Assembly: GCA_948467395.1 (NCBI GenBank)
Contig: CAOKDX010000001.1
Coordinates: 124,001-188,000 of the forward strand
Direction: 5' to 3'
Origin: an uncultured Clostridia bacterium
Lineage (GTDB): Bacteria; Bacillota; Clostridia; Lachnospirales; Lachnospiraceae
Length of the DNA stretch: 64,000 bases
Shown: positions 37,647-46,136 of the stretch, one piece after another
Numbering within the stretch: the first letter of the stretch is position 1
How the letters are laid out: each line of letters begins with the position of its first letter
The notes under the pieces: model-generated
Seen by the model: only the letters and a program-made list of their open reading frames with translations
What the model was told of the DNA's origin: nothing
Databases searched by the model: none
Translations under genes and position numbers: made by a program

Positions 37647-38450
37647 ATGAAAAAATATTTAACCTTTTTCCGCCTGAGATTTTCCATGGGGCTCCAGTAC
37701 CGCGCCGCGGCACTGGCCGGCGTGGTTACACAATTTTTCTGGGGATTCATGGAAGTCATGACATTTCAGGCATTTTACCGGGCGGATGCGGCGGCGTTTC
37801 CCATGAGTTTCCATGCCACGGCGTCCTATATCTGGCTGCAGCAGGCGTTCCTGGCTTTCTTTGCGGCATGGATGATGGAGAATGAGATTACCGCATCCAT
37901 CGTCAGCGGGGACGTTGCCTATGAGCTGTGCCGGCCGGTGAGCATTTATAATATGTGGTTTTCAAGAAGCACTGCGACCCGGCTGTCAAGGGCGGTGCTC
38001 CGGTGTTTTCCGATCTTGATCGTGGCGGCCCTTCTTCCCTCTCCCTATGGGATCGAACCGCCGGCGGGACCGATTCACTTCCTGTTGTTTCTCGTGACAC
38101 TGCTGCTGGGACTGGCGGTTACGGTTTCCTTCTGTATGCTGGTTTATGTTATCTCTTTTTTTACGATATCGGCGGAAGGGATCCGGATCGTATTCGTTTC
38201 CTCAGTGGAATTTTTCTCCGGGGGTATTATACCTCTTCCCTTCTTTCCGGACAAGATCCGGACGGTGGTGGAGCTGCTCCCCTTCGCTTCTATGCAGAAT
38301 GTGGCCCTGCGGATCTACAGTGGGAGCATGACGGTCCCACAGATGAGGAGGGCGGTGCTGCTGCAGCTGTTCTGGCTGGCAGCGCTTGTCTGGCTGGGGA
38401 AAAGACTCTGCGTCAGGGCGGAGCGACGTATCACTGTGCAGGGCGGCTGA
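37647..38450 (+). CDS. ABC-2 permease subunit (DUF990-type), first
   Basis: The protein is about 267 aa with six membrane helices (FRLRFSMGLQYRAAALAGVV at the start; LLLFLVTLLLGLAVTVSF...; SSVEFFSGGIIPLPFFPDKI). The conserved SGGIIPLPFFP segment is typical of the family (COG4587). It should pair with the second permease to form the channel. GGGAGG is eight bases before ATG 37647; the in-frame GTG at 37638 overlaps the ribosome site. Confidence 0.88.
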   Translation: MKKYLTFFRLRFSMGLQYRAAALAGVVTQFFWGFMEVMTFQAFYRADAAAFPMSFHATASYIWLQQAFLAFFAAWMMENEITASIVSGDVAYELCRPVSIYNMWFSRSTATRLSRAVLRCFPILIVAALLPSPYGIEPPAGPIHFLLFLVTLLLGLAVTVSFCMLVYVISFFTISAEGIRIVFVSSVEFFSGGIIPLPFFPDKIRTVVELLPFASMQNVALRIYSGSMTVPQMRRAVLLQLFWLAALVWLGKRLCVRAERRITVQGG

Positions 38451-38538
38451 CGCCGTGTAAAGCGTATTTTGGTGAGCTGCTGTTTTTTTCGTCCTTGTAT
38501 TTCGCTAAATTCCACCATTGAGCTGGGAGGAGAAGACC

Positions 38539-39327
38539 ATGAAGAAAAAAATCCATCTGTATATACACTATGTGTCCCTTAATATCCGTTCCATGATGCA
38601 GTATAAGGTATCCTTTTTTCTGGCGGCGGCGGGGCAGTTTCTAGTGTCTTTTACTGTCTTTCTGGGGATCCTGGTAATGTTTCAGAGATTTCCGGCGGTG
38701 GAGGGCTTTACTTACAGTGAGGTGCTGCTCTGCTTTGCCGTCAATCTGCTGGCATTTTCCCTGGCAGAAATTTTTGCCCGGGGATTTGATGATTTTTCCG
38801 GTGTTGTGAGGACCGGGGAATTTGACCGGATTCTGGTCCGGCCCCAGAGCGAGATAATTCAGGTGCTGGGAGGCAGGTTTGAGCTGACCAGGATCGGCAG
38901 GATCCTCCAGGCCGTGGTGATGTTTATCTATGGAGTGTCTGTCTCCGGAACCCAGTGGAGGCTGTCCCGGGTTGTAACGGTATTCTTTATGCTGGCGGGC
39001 GGAACGGCAGTGTTTACCGGGCTTTTTATGATCTATGCCGCCCTCTGCTTTTTTACGCTGGAGGGGCTCGAATTTATGAATGTTTTTACCGATGGGGCAA
39101 GGGAATTCGGAAAATATCCCATCGGCATTTATGGGAAGAAGATCCTGCTGTTTTCCACCTTTGTGATCCCCTATGGGCTGTTTCAGTATTATCCCCTGCT
39201 GTTCATCCTGGGCAGGACAGATTCTCTTTTCTATGCATTTCTGCCCCTTGCGGCATGTCTGTTCCTTGTTCCCGCCTGGCTCTTTTGGAAATACGGCGTG
39301 CGCCATTACAAATCCAGCGGTTCGTGA
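38539..39327 (+). CDS. ABC-2 permease subunit (DUF990-type), second
   Basis: The protein is about 262 aa with six helices. FARGFDDFSGVVRTGEFDRI and LVRPQSEIIQVLGGRFE are characteristic of the COG3694 permeases that partner the preceding one. IYGKKILLFSTFVIPYG near the end is also conserved. GGGAGGAG is nine bases before ATG 38539. A further copy of the dispersed motif (CACCATTGAGCT) lies directly before the ribosome site. A GC-rich hairpin at about 39335-39366 follows the gene. Confidence 0.88.
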   Translation: MKKKIHLYIHYVSLNIRSMMQYKVSFFLAAAGQFLVSFTVFLGILVMFQRFPAVEGFTYSEVLLCFAVNLLAFSLAEIFARGFDDFSGVVRTGEFDRILVRPQSEIIQVLGGRFELTRIGRILQAVVMFIYGVSVSGTQWRLSRVVTVFFMLAGGTAVFTGLFMIYAALCFFTLEGLEFMNVFTDGAREFGKYPIGIYGKKILLFSTFVIPYGLFQYYPLLFILGRTDSLFYAFLPLAACLFLVPAWLFWKYGVRHYKSSGS

Positions 39328-39430
39328 GACGAGATGGGGCGGCGGGGTTCCGTCCCGCCCTGCCCCCAGGTCTGAAAAGGGAGACGCGGGAATACAATAT
39401 AGGGAGAGAATCAATGGGAGAGTACCATTT

Positions 39431-40564
39431 ATGCAGATTTATGTTGTGCAGCCCGGAGACAGCCTGGACCGGATCGCGGGCTTATATGGAACGACGATGG
39501 CAGAGCTGTCCTATGCCAACCAGATTCCCTATCCATACCAGCTGGCGGTGGGCCAGGCGCTTCTGGTTCCTGTCGGGGAGGGAGACGTGGACCGCCGGAT
39601 CGTCTCGGCAAATGGTTATGCCTATCCGTTTATCAGTCCCTGGGTGCTGGAGCAGACCCTTCCTTACCTGACAAACCTGTTTGTCTTCTCTTACGGGTTT
39701 ACAACGGAGGGGCAGCTGATCCCTCCTGATGTATCGGACGACTGGATGATTGCGGAGGCCCGGGACTTTTCTGTATCCCCCATTCTTGTGCTGACGCCGC
39801 TTGGGGCGGACGGGCGCTTTAATAATAATCTGATTCATGAGGTTTTGATAAGTGAGACCGCCGTGGAGACGCTGATATCCAATCTGCTGCAGACAATGGA
39901 GGAAAAGGGGTTCCAGGGCGTGGATGTGGATTTTGAATATATACTGGCAGAGGACCGGGATCGCTTTACCTCCTTTGTGGCGGAGCTGAGGAGGAGAATG
40001 AATGAGGCAGGCTATGTGGTGAGTGTGGCGCTGGCTCCCAAGACGTCAGCGGATCAGCCGGGACTTCTCTATGAAGGAAAGGATTATGGGGGATTGGGGG
40101 CGGCGGCCAACGAGGTGCTTCTGATGGCGTATGAGTGGGGATACACCTACGGTCCTGCCATGGCTGTGGCGCCCTTAAATAAAGTAAGACAGGTGATCGA
40201 ATATGCCCTGACGGAGATCCCGTCGGAGAAGATCAATCTCGGGATACCGAACTATGGCTACGACTGGACGCTCCCTTATGTCAGGGGTGAGAGCCGTGCG
40301 GTCACCATCGGCAATGTGGAAGCGGTACAGATCGCCATCCGGAATGACGTGCCGATCCTTTTTGATGAGACGGCGCAGTCGCCCTATTTCCGGTATGTCA
40401 GTGACGGCAGGGAGCATGAAGTCTGGTTTGAGGATGTCCGAAGCCTGCAGGCGAAGTATAATCTGTTGAATGAATATGACCTGAAAGGGATCGGCGTCTG
40501 GCAGATCATGCGGCTGTTCCGGGCCATGTGGCTCCTCTACGCCGGTCTTTTTTATGTGGAGTGA
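39431..40564 (+). CDS. LysM-GH18 spore peptidoglycan N-acetylglucosaminidase (SleL/YaaH type)
   Basis: The protein is about 377 aa. One LysM module (1-46: IYVVQPGDSLDRIAGLYGTT) binds peptidoglycan. The GH18 barrel follows (about 55-370) with the catalytic signature GVDVDFEY, the Glu being the proton donor. This arrangement matches the SleL/YaaH cortex-lytic enzymes that act in spore germination; those usually carry two LysM modules, and here only one is seen. There is no signal peptide, as is common for enzymes deposited on the forespore. GGGAGAG precedes ATG 39431; a longer open frame upstream overlaps the permease gene and is not coding. Confidence 0.88.
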   Translation: MQIYVVQPGDSLDRIAGLYGTTMAELSYANQIPYPYQLAVGQALLVPVGEGDVDRRIVSANGYAYPFISPWVLEQTLPYLTNLFVFSYGFTTEGQLIPPDVSDDWMIAEARDFSVSPILVLTPLGADGRFNNNLIHEVLISETAVETLISNLLQTMEEKGFQGVDVDFEYILAEDRDRFTSFVAELRRRMNEAGYVVSVALAPKTSADQPGLLYEGKDYGGLGAAANEVLLMAYEWGYTYGPAMAVAPLNKVRQVIEYALTEIPSEKINLGIPNYGYDWTLPYVRGESRAVTIGNVEAVQIAIRNDVPILFDETAQSPYFRYVSDGREHEVWFEDVRSLQAKYNLLNEYDLKGIGVWQIMRLFRAMWLLYAGLFYVE

Positions 40565-40633
40565 CCAGAATGACCCAGAAACAGCGGCTGCGTCGATTGA
40601 AACGAATGCACGCATTCACAAAATAGCAGTGAT

Positions 40634-40665
40634 AGAAACGGGTTCAAATTGGCGTCATTGAGCTA
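40634..40665. repeat. Dispersed element copy at the end of the ydjH-like gene
   Basis: This 32-base stretch beginning AGAAACGGGTTC and ending CATTGAGCTA differs by one base from 41466-41497. It includes the stop codon and last codons of the ydjH-like gene. Confidence 0.7.
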
Positions 40666-41431
40666 AGACCTCATCCACATTGCTGAAGGCCCAGGCGTGG
40701 ATATTGATCTCGATAACCGGAGTGCCGCAATAATCACAGGTTTTGGCGCCCAGGGAAGAGATCGGTGCGCCGCAGTTGGGACAGTTCAGCCCGATGGCAT
40801 TGTCTGTTTCATTTTCTACCAGATCCCGGTCCTGGATATAGATAAGGTCAATGTTGTATTTGGTCTGGTATTTGTATTCCCGTGAACCTTCCTGTACCAT
40901 ATTAGAGGGATCGCCTGCCTTTGTTATATAATGATAGCATTGGAGGGCAGACTGGAAGGTGATCCTGCACCTTCCCTCTGTCTTTTGGTACTGGCTGATC
41001 TCAGTCCGGTGGATCTTGATCTGGTGGAAATGTTCCTGCAGATCCTGGGCAGAGAGCATCTGAATATGGTTTTCCAGCTGGTCTCTGAGTTCCCTGCTGC
41101 CGTCCTGTAAAAGAGCGGGGCGGCGTTCTGTCACTGCACGCAGAAAGCTGGTAAGTATATTTTCTGCCCGTTCCTTCATTTCATCGTACTGGAAATCAGG
41201 GAAATCCATGGTGATTTTCGGAAGGAGCAGGCTGGTCATGGCGGAGACGGACTTCGGCGTGGCGGAGTACTCCTGTTTCATCTGTTCCGCCGCCCGGCTG
41301 ATGTCGGATGTCCCAAACAGGGCCCGGGAAAATTCCCGGGTTTTGTTCCGCAGATAGACTACTCCAAAATAAACGGCAAGGACGACTGCCAGAATCAGTA
41401 CTAAAATAATAATGATGGGTAAATATTTCAT
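40655..41431 (-). CDS. ydjH: YdjH-like membrane protein with Tim44-like and zinc-ribbon regions
   Basis: The protein is 258 aa. One N-terminal membrane helix (YLPIIIILVLILAVVLAVYF) is followed by a cytoplasmic Tim44-like domain (about 50-205) and a C-terminal zinc ribbon, CPNCGAPI...CDYCGTPV. In Bacillus subtilis YdjG, YdjH and YdjI form a membrane complex with the PspA homologue YdjF; this protein matches YdjH in layout. Here the order is ydjI-ydjG-ydjH on the minus strand, and no pspA is next to them. A palindromic element lies on each side of the gene. Symbol given by analogy. Confidence 0.75.
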   Translation of the reverse strand: MKYLPIIIILVLILAVVLAVYFGVVYLRNKTREFSRALFGTSDISRAAEQMKQEYSATPKSVSAMTSLLLPKITMDFPDFQYDEMKERAENILTSFLRAVTERRPALLQDGSRELRDQLENHIQMLSAQDLQEHFHQIKIHRTEISQYQKTEGRCRITFQSALQCYHYITKAGDPSNMVQEGSREYKYQTKYNIDLIYIQDRDLVENETDNAIGLNCPNCGAPISSLGAKTCDYCGTPVIEINIHAWAFSNVDEVLAQ

Positions 41432-41445
41432 GCGTTCTCCTCCCT

Positions 41446-41497
41446 TAGCTCAATGGCGCCAATTTAGAAACGGGTTCAAATTGGCGCCATTGAGCTA
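41446..41497. repeat. Dispersed palindromic element, full-length copy
   Basis: Perfect 20-base arms, TAGCTCAATGGCGCCAATTT (41446-41465) and its complement (41478-41497), enclose the 12-base loop AGAAACGGGTTC. It sits between the ydjG- and ydjH-like genes. It is the best-preserved member of the repeat family. Confidence 0.85.
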
Positions 41498-41514
41498 CAA
41501 CAAAAAAGTTGTTA

Positions 41515-42615
41515 TTACTGCATTACCTTGAAATAACAGAACAATCCAAGGGCGATCAGGATAACTAATGTAGTCAGAATGATCTTCGGAATGGAAAGAG
41601 GGGTTCTCCCTGCCACCTTACCAGTCTGCCCATTCACCATAAACTGGTACACCTTGTCTTTGTATTTAAAATTCGAGATCCAGATAGGCAGCAGCAGATA
41701 CTTGTACGTGATATTGGTGTATTCGGTCCTCACGGAAAGGCTCCGTACGGTATCGGCTGCGTTCTCACGCCGTATGTGGTCAGAAATATTGCGGGCCAGC
41801 TTATCTTTGATGGAGGCCATGGCGTAGCTCCAGGCATCCTTCAGTCCGATCGAATACCGCTCAGCAACGAAGCCTGCGATGTACTCTGGCTGATAGGTCT
41901 TATTATTTTCCGTATCAAAGGGCTCCAGCTTCTGAAGGATTGACATATCATGATTTCTGGAGGCCAGCACCAGCTCGTCATTGATAAATTCATTGTATGT
42001 ACCGGACGTATTGTACCAGTTTGTCTCCGTGCGGGTTTCCCCGCTCTCGTCCTCGATCAGGTGACGGATGCCGTATTGTCCTTGATAGGAGGAACAGGTG
42101 TCGGAGTCAAAGGTCCAGTACGGCAGATAGATACCTTTAAAGCGCTTTGGCTTTGCACTGTCCCTGGCGAGCTTTGGGCAGAACCATTTCCGTTTGATCC
42201 ATTTTTTAAACAGAGTCGAGGCCTGTTCATCGCTGATGCGGAAGGGGACGACGCCGCCCGGTGCCATCGTATCCTGGTCGTTTGCTTCCATTACCTGATT
42301 GGAGCCGCAGAAGGGACATACGGCAGAGGTCTGCAGGGCATCGTAGATGGATTCTGCGCCGCAGGCCTTGCAGAGAACGGTTTTTTTCTCGGCTCCCCAG
42401 TCCTCGCTGGCGGTGTGCTCCGCGGCAAAAAAGTCCAGTTCTTCCGCTTTTTGGGGAGCATCCTCCTGTATTTTGATGGCCTCCTCATAATCGCAGTACG
42501 GACATTTCAGGCTGCCGGTGGCAGGGTCAAAATCCATGACGCCGCCGCACTGGGGGCATTTCCGGTCGGTTTCTTCTTTTGTGTCAACTATATTCATATC
42601 ATTAAAATCATCCAT
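41515..42615 (-). CDS. ydjG: YdjG-like zinc-ribbon membrane protein
   Basis: The protein is 366 aa. Residues 15-45 hold a TFIIB-type zinc ribbon (CPQCGG...CPYCDY) and a second ribbon lies at about 82-105 (CKACGA...CPFCGS). A conserved central domain follows (about 115-330, KGIYLPYWTFDSDT, YLLLPIWISNFKYKDK), then one C-terminal membrane helix (IILTTLVILIALGLFCYF). In B. subtilis YdjG helps recruit the SPFH protein YdjI to the membrane. The protein belongs to the group sometimes mislabelled as a PriA-like helicase. It has no helicase motifs. Confidence 0.75.
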   Translation of the reverse strand: MDDFNDMNIVDTKEETDRKCPQCGGVMDFDPATGSLKCPYCDYEEAIKIQEDAPQKAEELDFFAAEHTASEDWGAEKKTVLCKACGAESIYDALQTSAVCPFCGSNQVMEANDQDTMAPGGVVPFRISDEQASTLFKKWIKRKWFCPKLARDSAKPKRFKGIYLPYWTFDSDTCSSYQGQYGIRHLIEDESGETRTETNWYNTSGTYNEFINDELVLASRNHDMSILQKLEPFDTENNKTYQPEYIAGFVAERYSIGLKDAWSYAMASIKDKLARNISDHIRRENAADTVRSLSVRTEYTNITYKYLLLPIWISNFKYKDKVYQFMVNGQTGKVAGRTPLSIPKIILTTLVILIALGLFCYFKVMQ

Positions 42616-42710
42616 TTGGGGTATCCTCCTTCTGACCGGGCGGCGCCGGAATGGGGGGGCTTAGAAGCTGCAAATGAATCCCCCCGCATCCGGCCTGCCT
42701 TACTCTGTCC

Positions 42711-44069
42711 TTACTGTATGTCATTCTCATCAAAAACATCGCCGCACTCCGGGCAGAACTTCGGCGGATGATGTGGATCCTCCGGCTGCCAGCCGCATTT
42801 GTCGCATCGGTAGAGCGGTGCATCGGCGGGTTTCTTCGTTCCGCATTCCTGACAGAATTTGCCCTGATTGACAGCTCCGCAGGAGCAGGTCCAGCCGGTC
42901 TGCGGTGCCGGTTTAGCGCTGCCGCATTCGATGCAGAATTTACCTGTGTTCCGGGCTCCGCAGGAACAGGTCCAGGAAACGGCGGAGGCTGTTTCAGAGG
43001 CGGACGGCTGTTGGGGAGCAGCGGGAGCGGGAGTCACCGGAGGAGTGCCGCCCTGCTGCTGCCCCATGGCGAACAGAGATCCGGCGTCCATGCCGCCTGC
43101 CTGATTTGCCATATTCATGCCGGCAAATGCCATCATGGGTCCGGTGGATGTATTGGCGGCGGCGGATTTCATTGCCTCTGCCTGGGCGCCCACCAGGGTG
43201 GCAGCCGCCATATTTGGATTCCGAAGAACGGCTGTTTTCTGGAGATCCTTGATCATCTGCTCATCCTCTTCGGATGCCTTAATGGTATTTACACCGAATG
43301 AGACGATCCGGATCCCGCGCAATTCACTCCATTTCTCCGATAATACTTTATTGAGGGCATCGGCAACCTCCATTGTGTGAGCCGGCACGGCGCTATACCG
43401 GATGCCCATGGCGGAAATCTGTGCAAATGCCGGCTGGAGAGCGGTCATCAGCTCGGATTTTAACTGGCTCTCAATCTTGTCCCGGGTGAATTCTTCGGAA
43501 ACATTGCCGCACACATGGGTGTAGAAGAGAATCGGGTCGAAGATCTGGTAGGAATACTCTCCATTGCAGCGGACGGAGATATCGGCGTCCAGGCCGATAT
43601 TGGCATCCACTACGCGGAAGGGAACCGGGTTGGCCGTTCCGTACCGGTTGCCCATAATCTCTTTTGTGTTAAAGAAGTAAACCCGCTGATCCTTTCCCGT
43701 ATCGCCGCCAAAGGTAAAGCGTTTGCCGATGGAGGCGAAGGTTTTTCCGATATTTTCGCCCAGATTACCGCTAAGCAGGCTCGGTTCCGAGGAGGTATCG
43801 TATAAAAATTCCCCTGCCTCCGCGCAGAATTCTACTACCTTTCCCTGATCGACGATGATCATGCACTGTCCCTCATTGACAGCTACGACGGATCCGTTGC
43901 TGATAATGTTGTCGTTTCCCTTGTTGCTGGATCCAAATTTACCGCTGGCCCTTCTCCGGCCCTTCACAACTAATACATCCGATTCCAATGCATCGCAATA
44001 AAAATATTCTTTCCACTGGTCTGCGGCAACCCCGCGGATGGCACCTGAAATTGCTTTGATTAATCCCAT
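42711..44069 (-). CDS. ydjI: YdjI-like SPFH-domain protein with zinc ribbons
   Basis: The protein is 452 aa. The N-terminus MGLIKAISGAIRGVAADQWK is typical of the virion-core-like/YdjI family. An SPFH domain spans about 60-270 (VAVNEGQCMIIVDQGKVVEF, GIRIVSFGVNTIKA). A helical and Gln/Pro-rich linker follows. The C-terminus has three zinc ribbons: CSCGARNTGKFCIECG, CSCGAVNQGKFCQECG and CDKCGW...CPECGD, more than the B. subtilis protein is known for. It probably forms a membrane microdomain scaffold linked to envelope stress. It leads the operon and has its own promoter. Confidence 0.85.
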   Translation of the reverse strand: MGLIKAISGAIRGVAADQWKEYFYCDALESDVLVVKGRRRASGKFGSSNKGNDNIISNGSVVAVNEGQCMIIVDQGKVVEFCAEAGEFLYDTSSEPSLLSGNLGENIGKTFASIGKRFTFGGDTGKDQRVYFFNTKEIMGNRYGTANPVPFRVVDANIGLDADISVRCNGEYSYQIFDPILFYTHVCGNVSEEFTRDKIESQLKSELMTALQPAFAQISAMGIRYSAVPAHTMEVADALNKVLSEKWSELRGIRIVSFGVNTIKASEEDEQMIKDLQKTAVLRNPNMAAATLVGAQAEAMKSAAANTSTGPMMAFAGMNMANQAGGMDAGSLFAMGQQQGGTPPVTPAPAAPQQPSASETASAVSWTCSCGARNTGKFCIECGSAKPAPQTGWTCSCGAVNQGKFCQECGTKKPADAPLYRCDKCGWQPEDPHHPPKFCPECGDVFDENDIQ

Positions 44070-44116
44070 AATAATCCTCCCTAAAAAAGTTCTGCAGATT
44101 TTGTAATAAATTGTCA

Positions 44117-44144
44117 GTTATAATAATTATACATTTTCGGTCAA
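44117..44144 (-). promoter_or_regulatory. Promoter of the ydjI-ydjG-ydjH operon
   Basis: On the minus strand, TTGACC (44144-44139), 16-base spacer and TATAAC (44122-44117), about 48 bases before the ydjI-like start. GGGAGG precedes the ATG. Confidence 0.55.
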
Positions 44145-44183
44145 GAAATGTCTATCATTATTCCTTGTGCCGGAGAAAGAATT

Positions 44184-45365
44184 TTATGTCCGGGGGTCTA
44201 ATAATTTGCGGGACAGGTTATCTATGCAGACCGCTCCCAGGGGGGCGGTAATGAGAATAGACAGGACGGCGACAGTCAGTACCATTTGTCCACAGGCCAA
44301 TCCCATAGTGAGCGGAATTGCCCCGATGGCTGCCTGAACGGTAGCCTTCGGCGTGTAAGCTATCATGCAAAACCATCTTTCGCGCTTTGTAAGCCCTGTC
44401 CTTACAAGGGATAATGCCACACCGGCCATCCGGAACGCCAGCGCTCCCACAACAAGCAGAACGGCAAAGATTCCTGCCGAGACGGCATATCTCAAATCAA
44501 CGGCTGCGCCTACCAGTACGAACAGGAAAATTTCTGCGGCCAGCCATAACTTGTTATATTTCGCGGATAACCGTTCCGCCAGGACGGGATAGCAGCGCCG
44601 GATCAGGATTCCTGCGCTCATAACAGCCAGAAGTCCGGAAAGCGGCAGAATTCCTTCCAAATAGTCCTCCCATCCGAGGAGCAGGAAGGAAAGGCTGAGG
44701 AGGATCAATATTTTAACCGAATCCCTCATATGAACCTTTTTGAAAAAGAATACCAGTGCATACCCCGCAGCTGCCCCTGTGAGGATACCTGAAACGATAG
44801 ACACCGGTATCTGTAAAAAATCAATGACAGATACCGTACCGGTAGAGGCTAAGGAGATGAATGCCGTAAAAAGTACGATGACGAATACATCATCCACCGA
44901 CGCTCCCGCCAATAAGAGCTGGGGGATACTGTGTTTCCTTCCATAGCCATCATCCATCAGCCGGATCATTCTCGGGACGATAACGGCCGGGGATACAGCG
45001 GCAGTGACACTGCCGATCACAGCGGCTTCTAATGCCGTCACGCCCAATAACAGAGGGGCCAGTACGATCACCCCTGCTATTTCTGCACAGGCGGGAACAA
45101 AGCACATGAGGACTGCCGGCCGGCCCACCTTCTTTAAGTCGGCGATGTTTAATGCCAGCCCCGCCCTTGTTAAAATGATCACCAGGGCGAGCTGCCGCAG
45201 ATCCGGGGAAATGTCCAGGATAGAGGAGTCGATTGCATGGAGTGCATAGGGACCCAGAACAATTCCAACGAGAATCATTCCCAGGAGACTGGGCAGCCTT
45301 AATTTGGAGAAAATATTTCCGAATAATAATCCCAGTAACAAAATCATTGCGACACTTGTGAGCAT
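44184..45365 (-). CDS. Cation:proton antiporter (CPA family)
   Basis: The protein is about 393 aa with around twelve membrane helices. LPSLLGMILVGIVLGPYAL, VTAAVSPAVIVPRM and GASVDDVFVIVLF are the conserved core helices; the Asp pair in VDD is the likely ion site. It exchanges Na+ or K+ for H+. GGAGGA is eight bases before ATG 45365, while the ATG at 45389 has no site. It is downstream of the DUF4230 gene on the same strand (about 30 bases), so they may be co-transcribed. Confidence 0.9.
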   Translation of the reverse strand: MLTSVAMILLLGLLFGNIFSKLRLPSLLGMILVGIVLGPYALHAIDSSILDISPDLRQLALVIILTRAGLALNIADLKKVGRPAVLMCFVPACAEIAGVIVLAPLLLGVTALEAAVIGSVTAAVSPAVIVPRMIRLMDDGYGRKHSIPQLLLAGASVDDVFVIVLFTAFISLASTGTVSVIDFLQIPVSIVSGILTGAAAGYALVFFFKKVHMRDSVKILILLSLSFLLLGWEDYLEGILPLSGLLAVMSAGILIRRCYPVLAERLSAKYNKLWLAAEIFLFVLVGAAVDLRYAVSAGIFAVLLVVGALAFRMAGVALSLVRTGLTKRERWFCMIAYTPKATVQAAIGAIPLTMGLACGQMVLTVAVLSILITAPLGAVCIDNLSRKLLDPRT

Positions 45366-45395
45366 ACAAATTCCTCCGTTTCTTATCATTTCGTA

Positions 45396-46025
45396 TTATT
45401 TTTTTATAAATTCTATCTTATATTTTCCGAGATCGTATTCGCTGCCAAAGAAACCGGTCAGGATGGCCTCGGCATTTTTCCGCGCATTTTCCAGCAGCCC
45501 GTTGGCGATGGCATTTTCCTCCGCCGTCTGTTTTAAACGGTTCATGGCTTCGTTATTTTCGGCCAGTGTGATATGCTTGAAGATACTTTCCTTTTCATGG
45601 TAGACCTTGAAAGAATCCGCCCGGATCTCCCGGCTGAATATCTCCACCTCCGGCAGCTTTACTTCAATGACAGCGTTATGTACGGACCATTCAATCTCTC
45701 CGAAATCAATGCCCGCTTTGATCTCCACATCATAGCTGTACACATATTTGCTCTGGGTAAAGGGGATGGTCAGGCCGAACAGCTCCTGACGGGCTTCTGT
45801 TACATTCACCTCGGTACAGCAGGCGGCCTGTGTGGACAGCTCTCCGATATCCTCAAAGCCGATCCGGGTCGTCTTTGCATCATGCAGAAGGAATTCCTTG
45901 GTCCCAATGGCCCCCGCCGCCAGCACAAGGCTGGCCGCAATGGCTGCGGTGATGATCCTTCTGGTGAAAAAGCCTGACATAAGGTGGGATTTTTTCCGGT
46001 TTTTTATTATGATCCTACTTCCCAT
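45396..46025 (-). CDS. DUF4230 family membrane-anchored protein
   Basis: The protein is 209 aa. One N-terminal membrane segment (about 21-42, IITAAIAASLVLAAGAIG) is followed by an extracytoplasmic DUF4230 domain (ELSTQAACCTEVNVT, YSYDVEIKAGIDF, VKLPEVEIF) and a helix-rich tail ending FGSEYDLGKYKIEFIKK. The family has no known function. AGGAGG lies 12 bases before ATG 46025, rather long; ATG 45980 has no site. It may be co-transcribed with the antiporter. Confidence 0.78.
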   Translation of the reverse strand: MGSRIIIKNRKKSHLMSGFFTRRIITAAIAASLVLAAGAIGTKEFLLHDAKTTRIGFEDIGELSTQAACCTEVNVTEARQELFGLTIPFTQSKYVYSYDVEIKAGIDFGEIEWSVHNAVIEVKLPEVEIFSREIRADSFKVYHEKESIFKHITLAENNEAMNRLKQTAEENAIANGLLENARKNAEAILTGFFGSEYDLGKYKIEFIKK

Positions 46026-46136
46026 AGCGAAGCTGGCCTCCTATCGATCCCATACAAAAAGCCGTATGTCCCTGCCTGTCTGGTGTGGGACACACGGCCT
46101 GCTGCAGCGAATATAACAGTTAAATATATGCGCACA

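Noticed and set aside
39173-39430. Upstream extension of the LysM-GH18 gene
   Set aside because: It overlaps the ABC permease gene out of frame, and the LysM module begins exactly at the ATG at 39431, which has a ribosome site.
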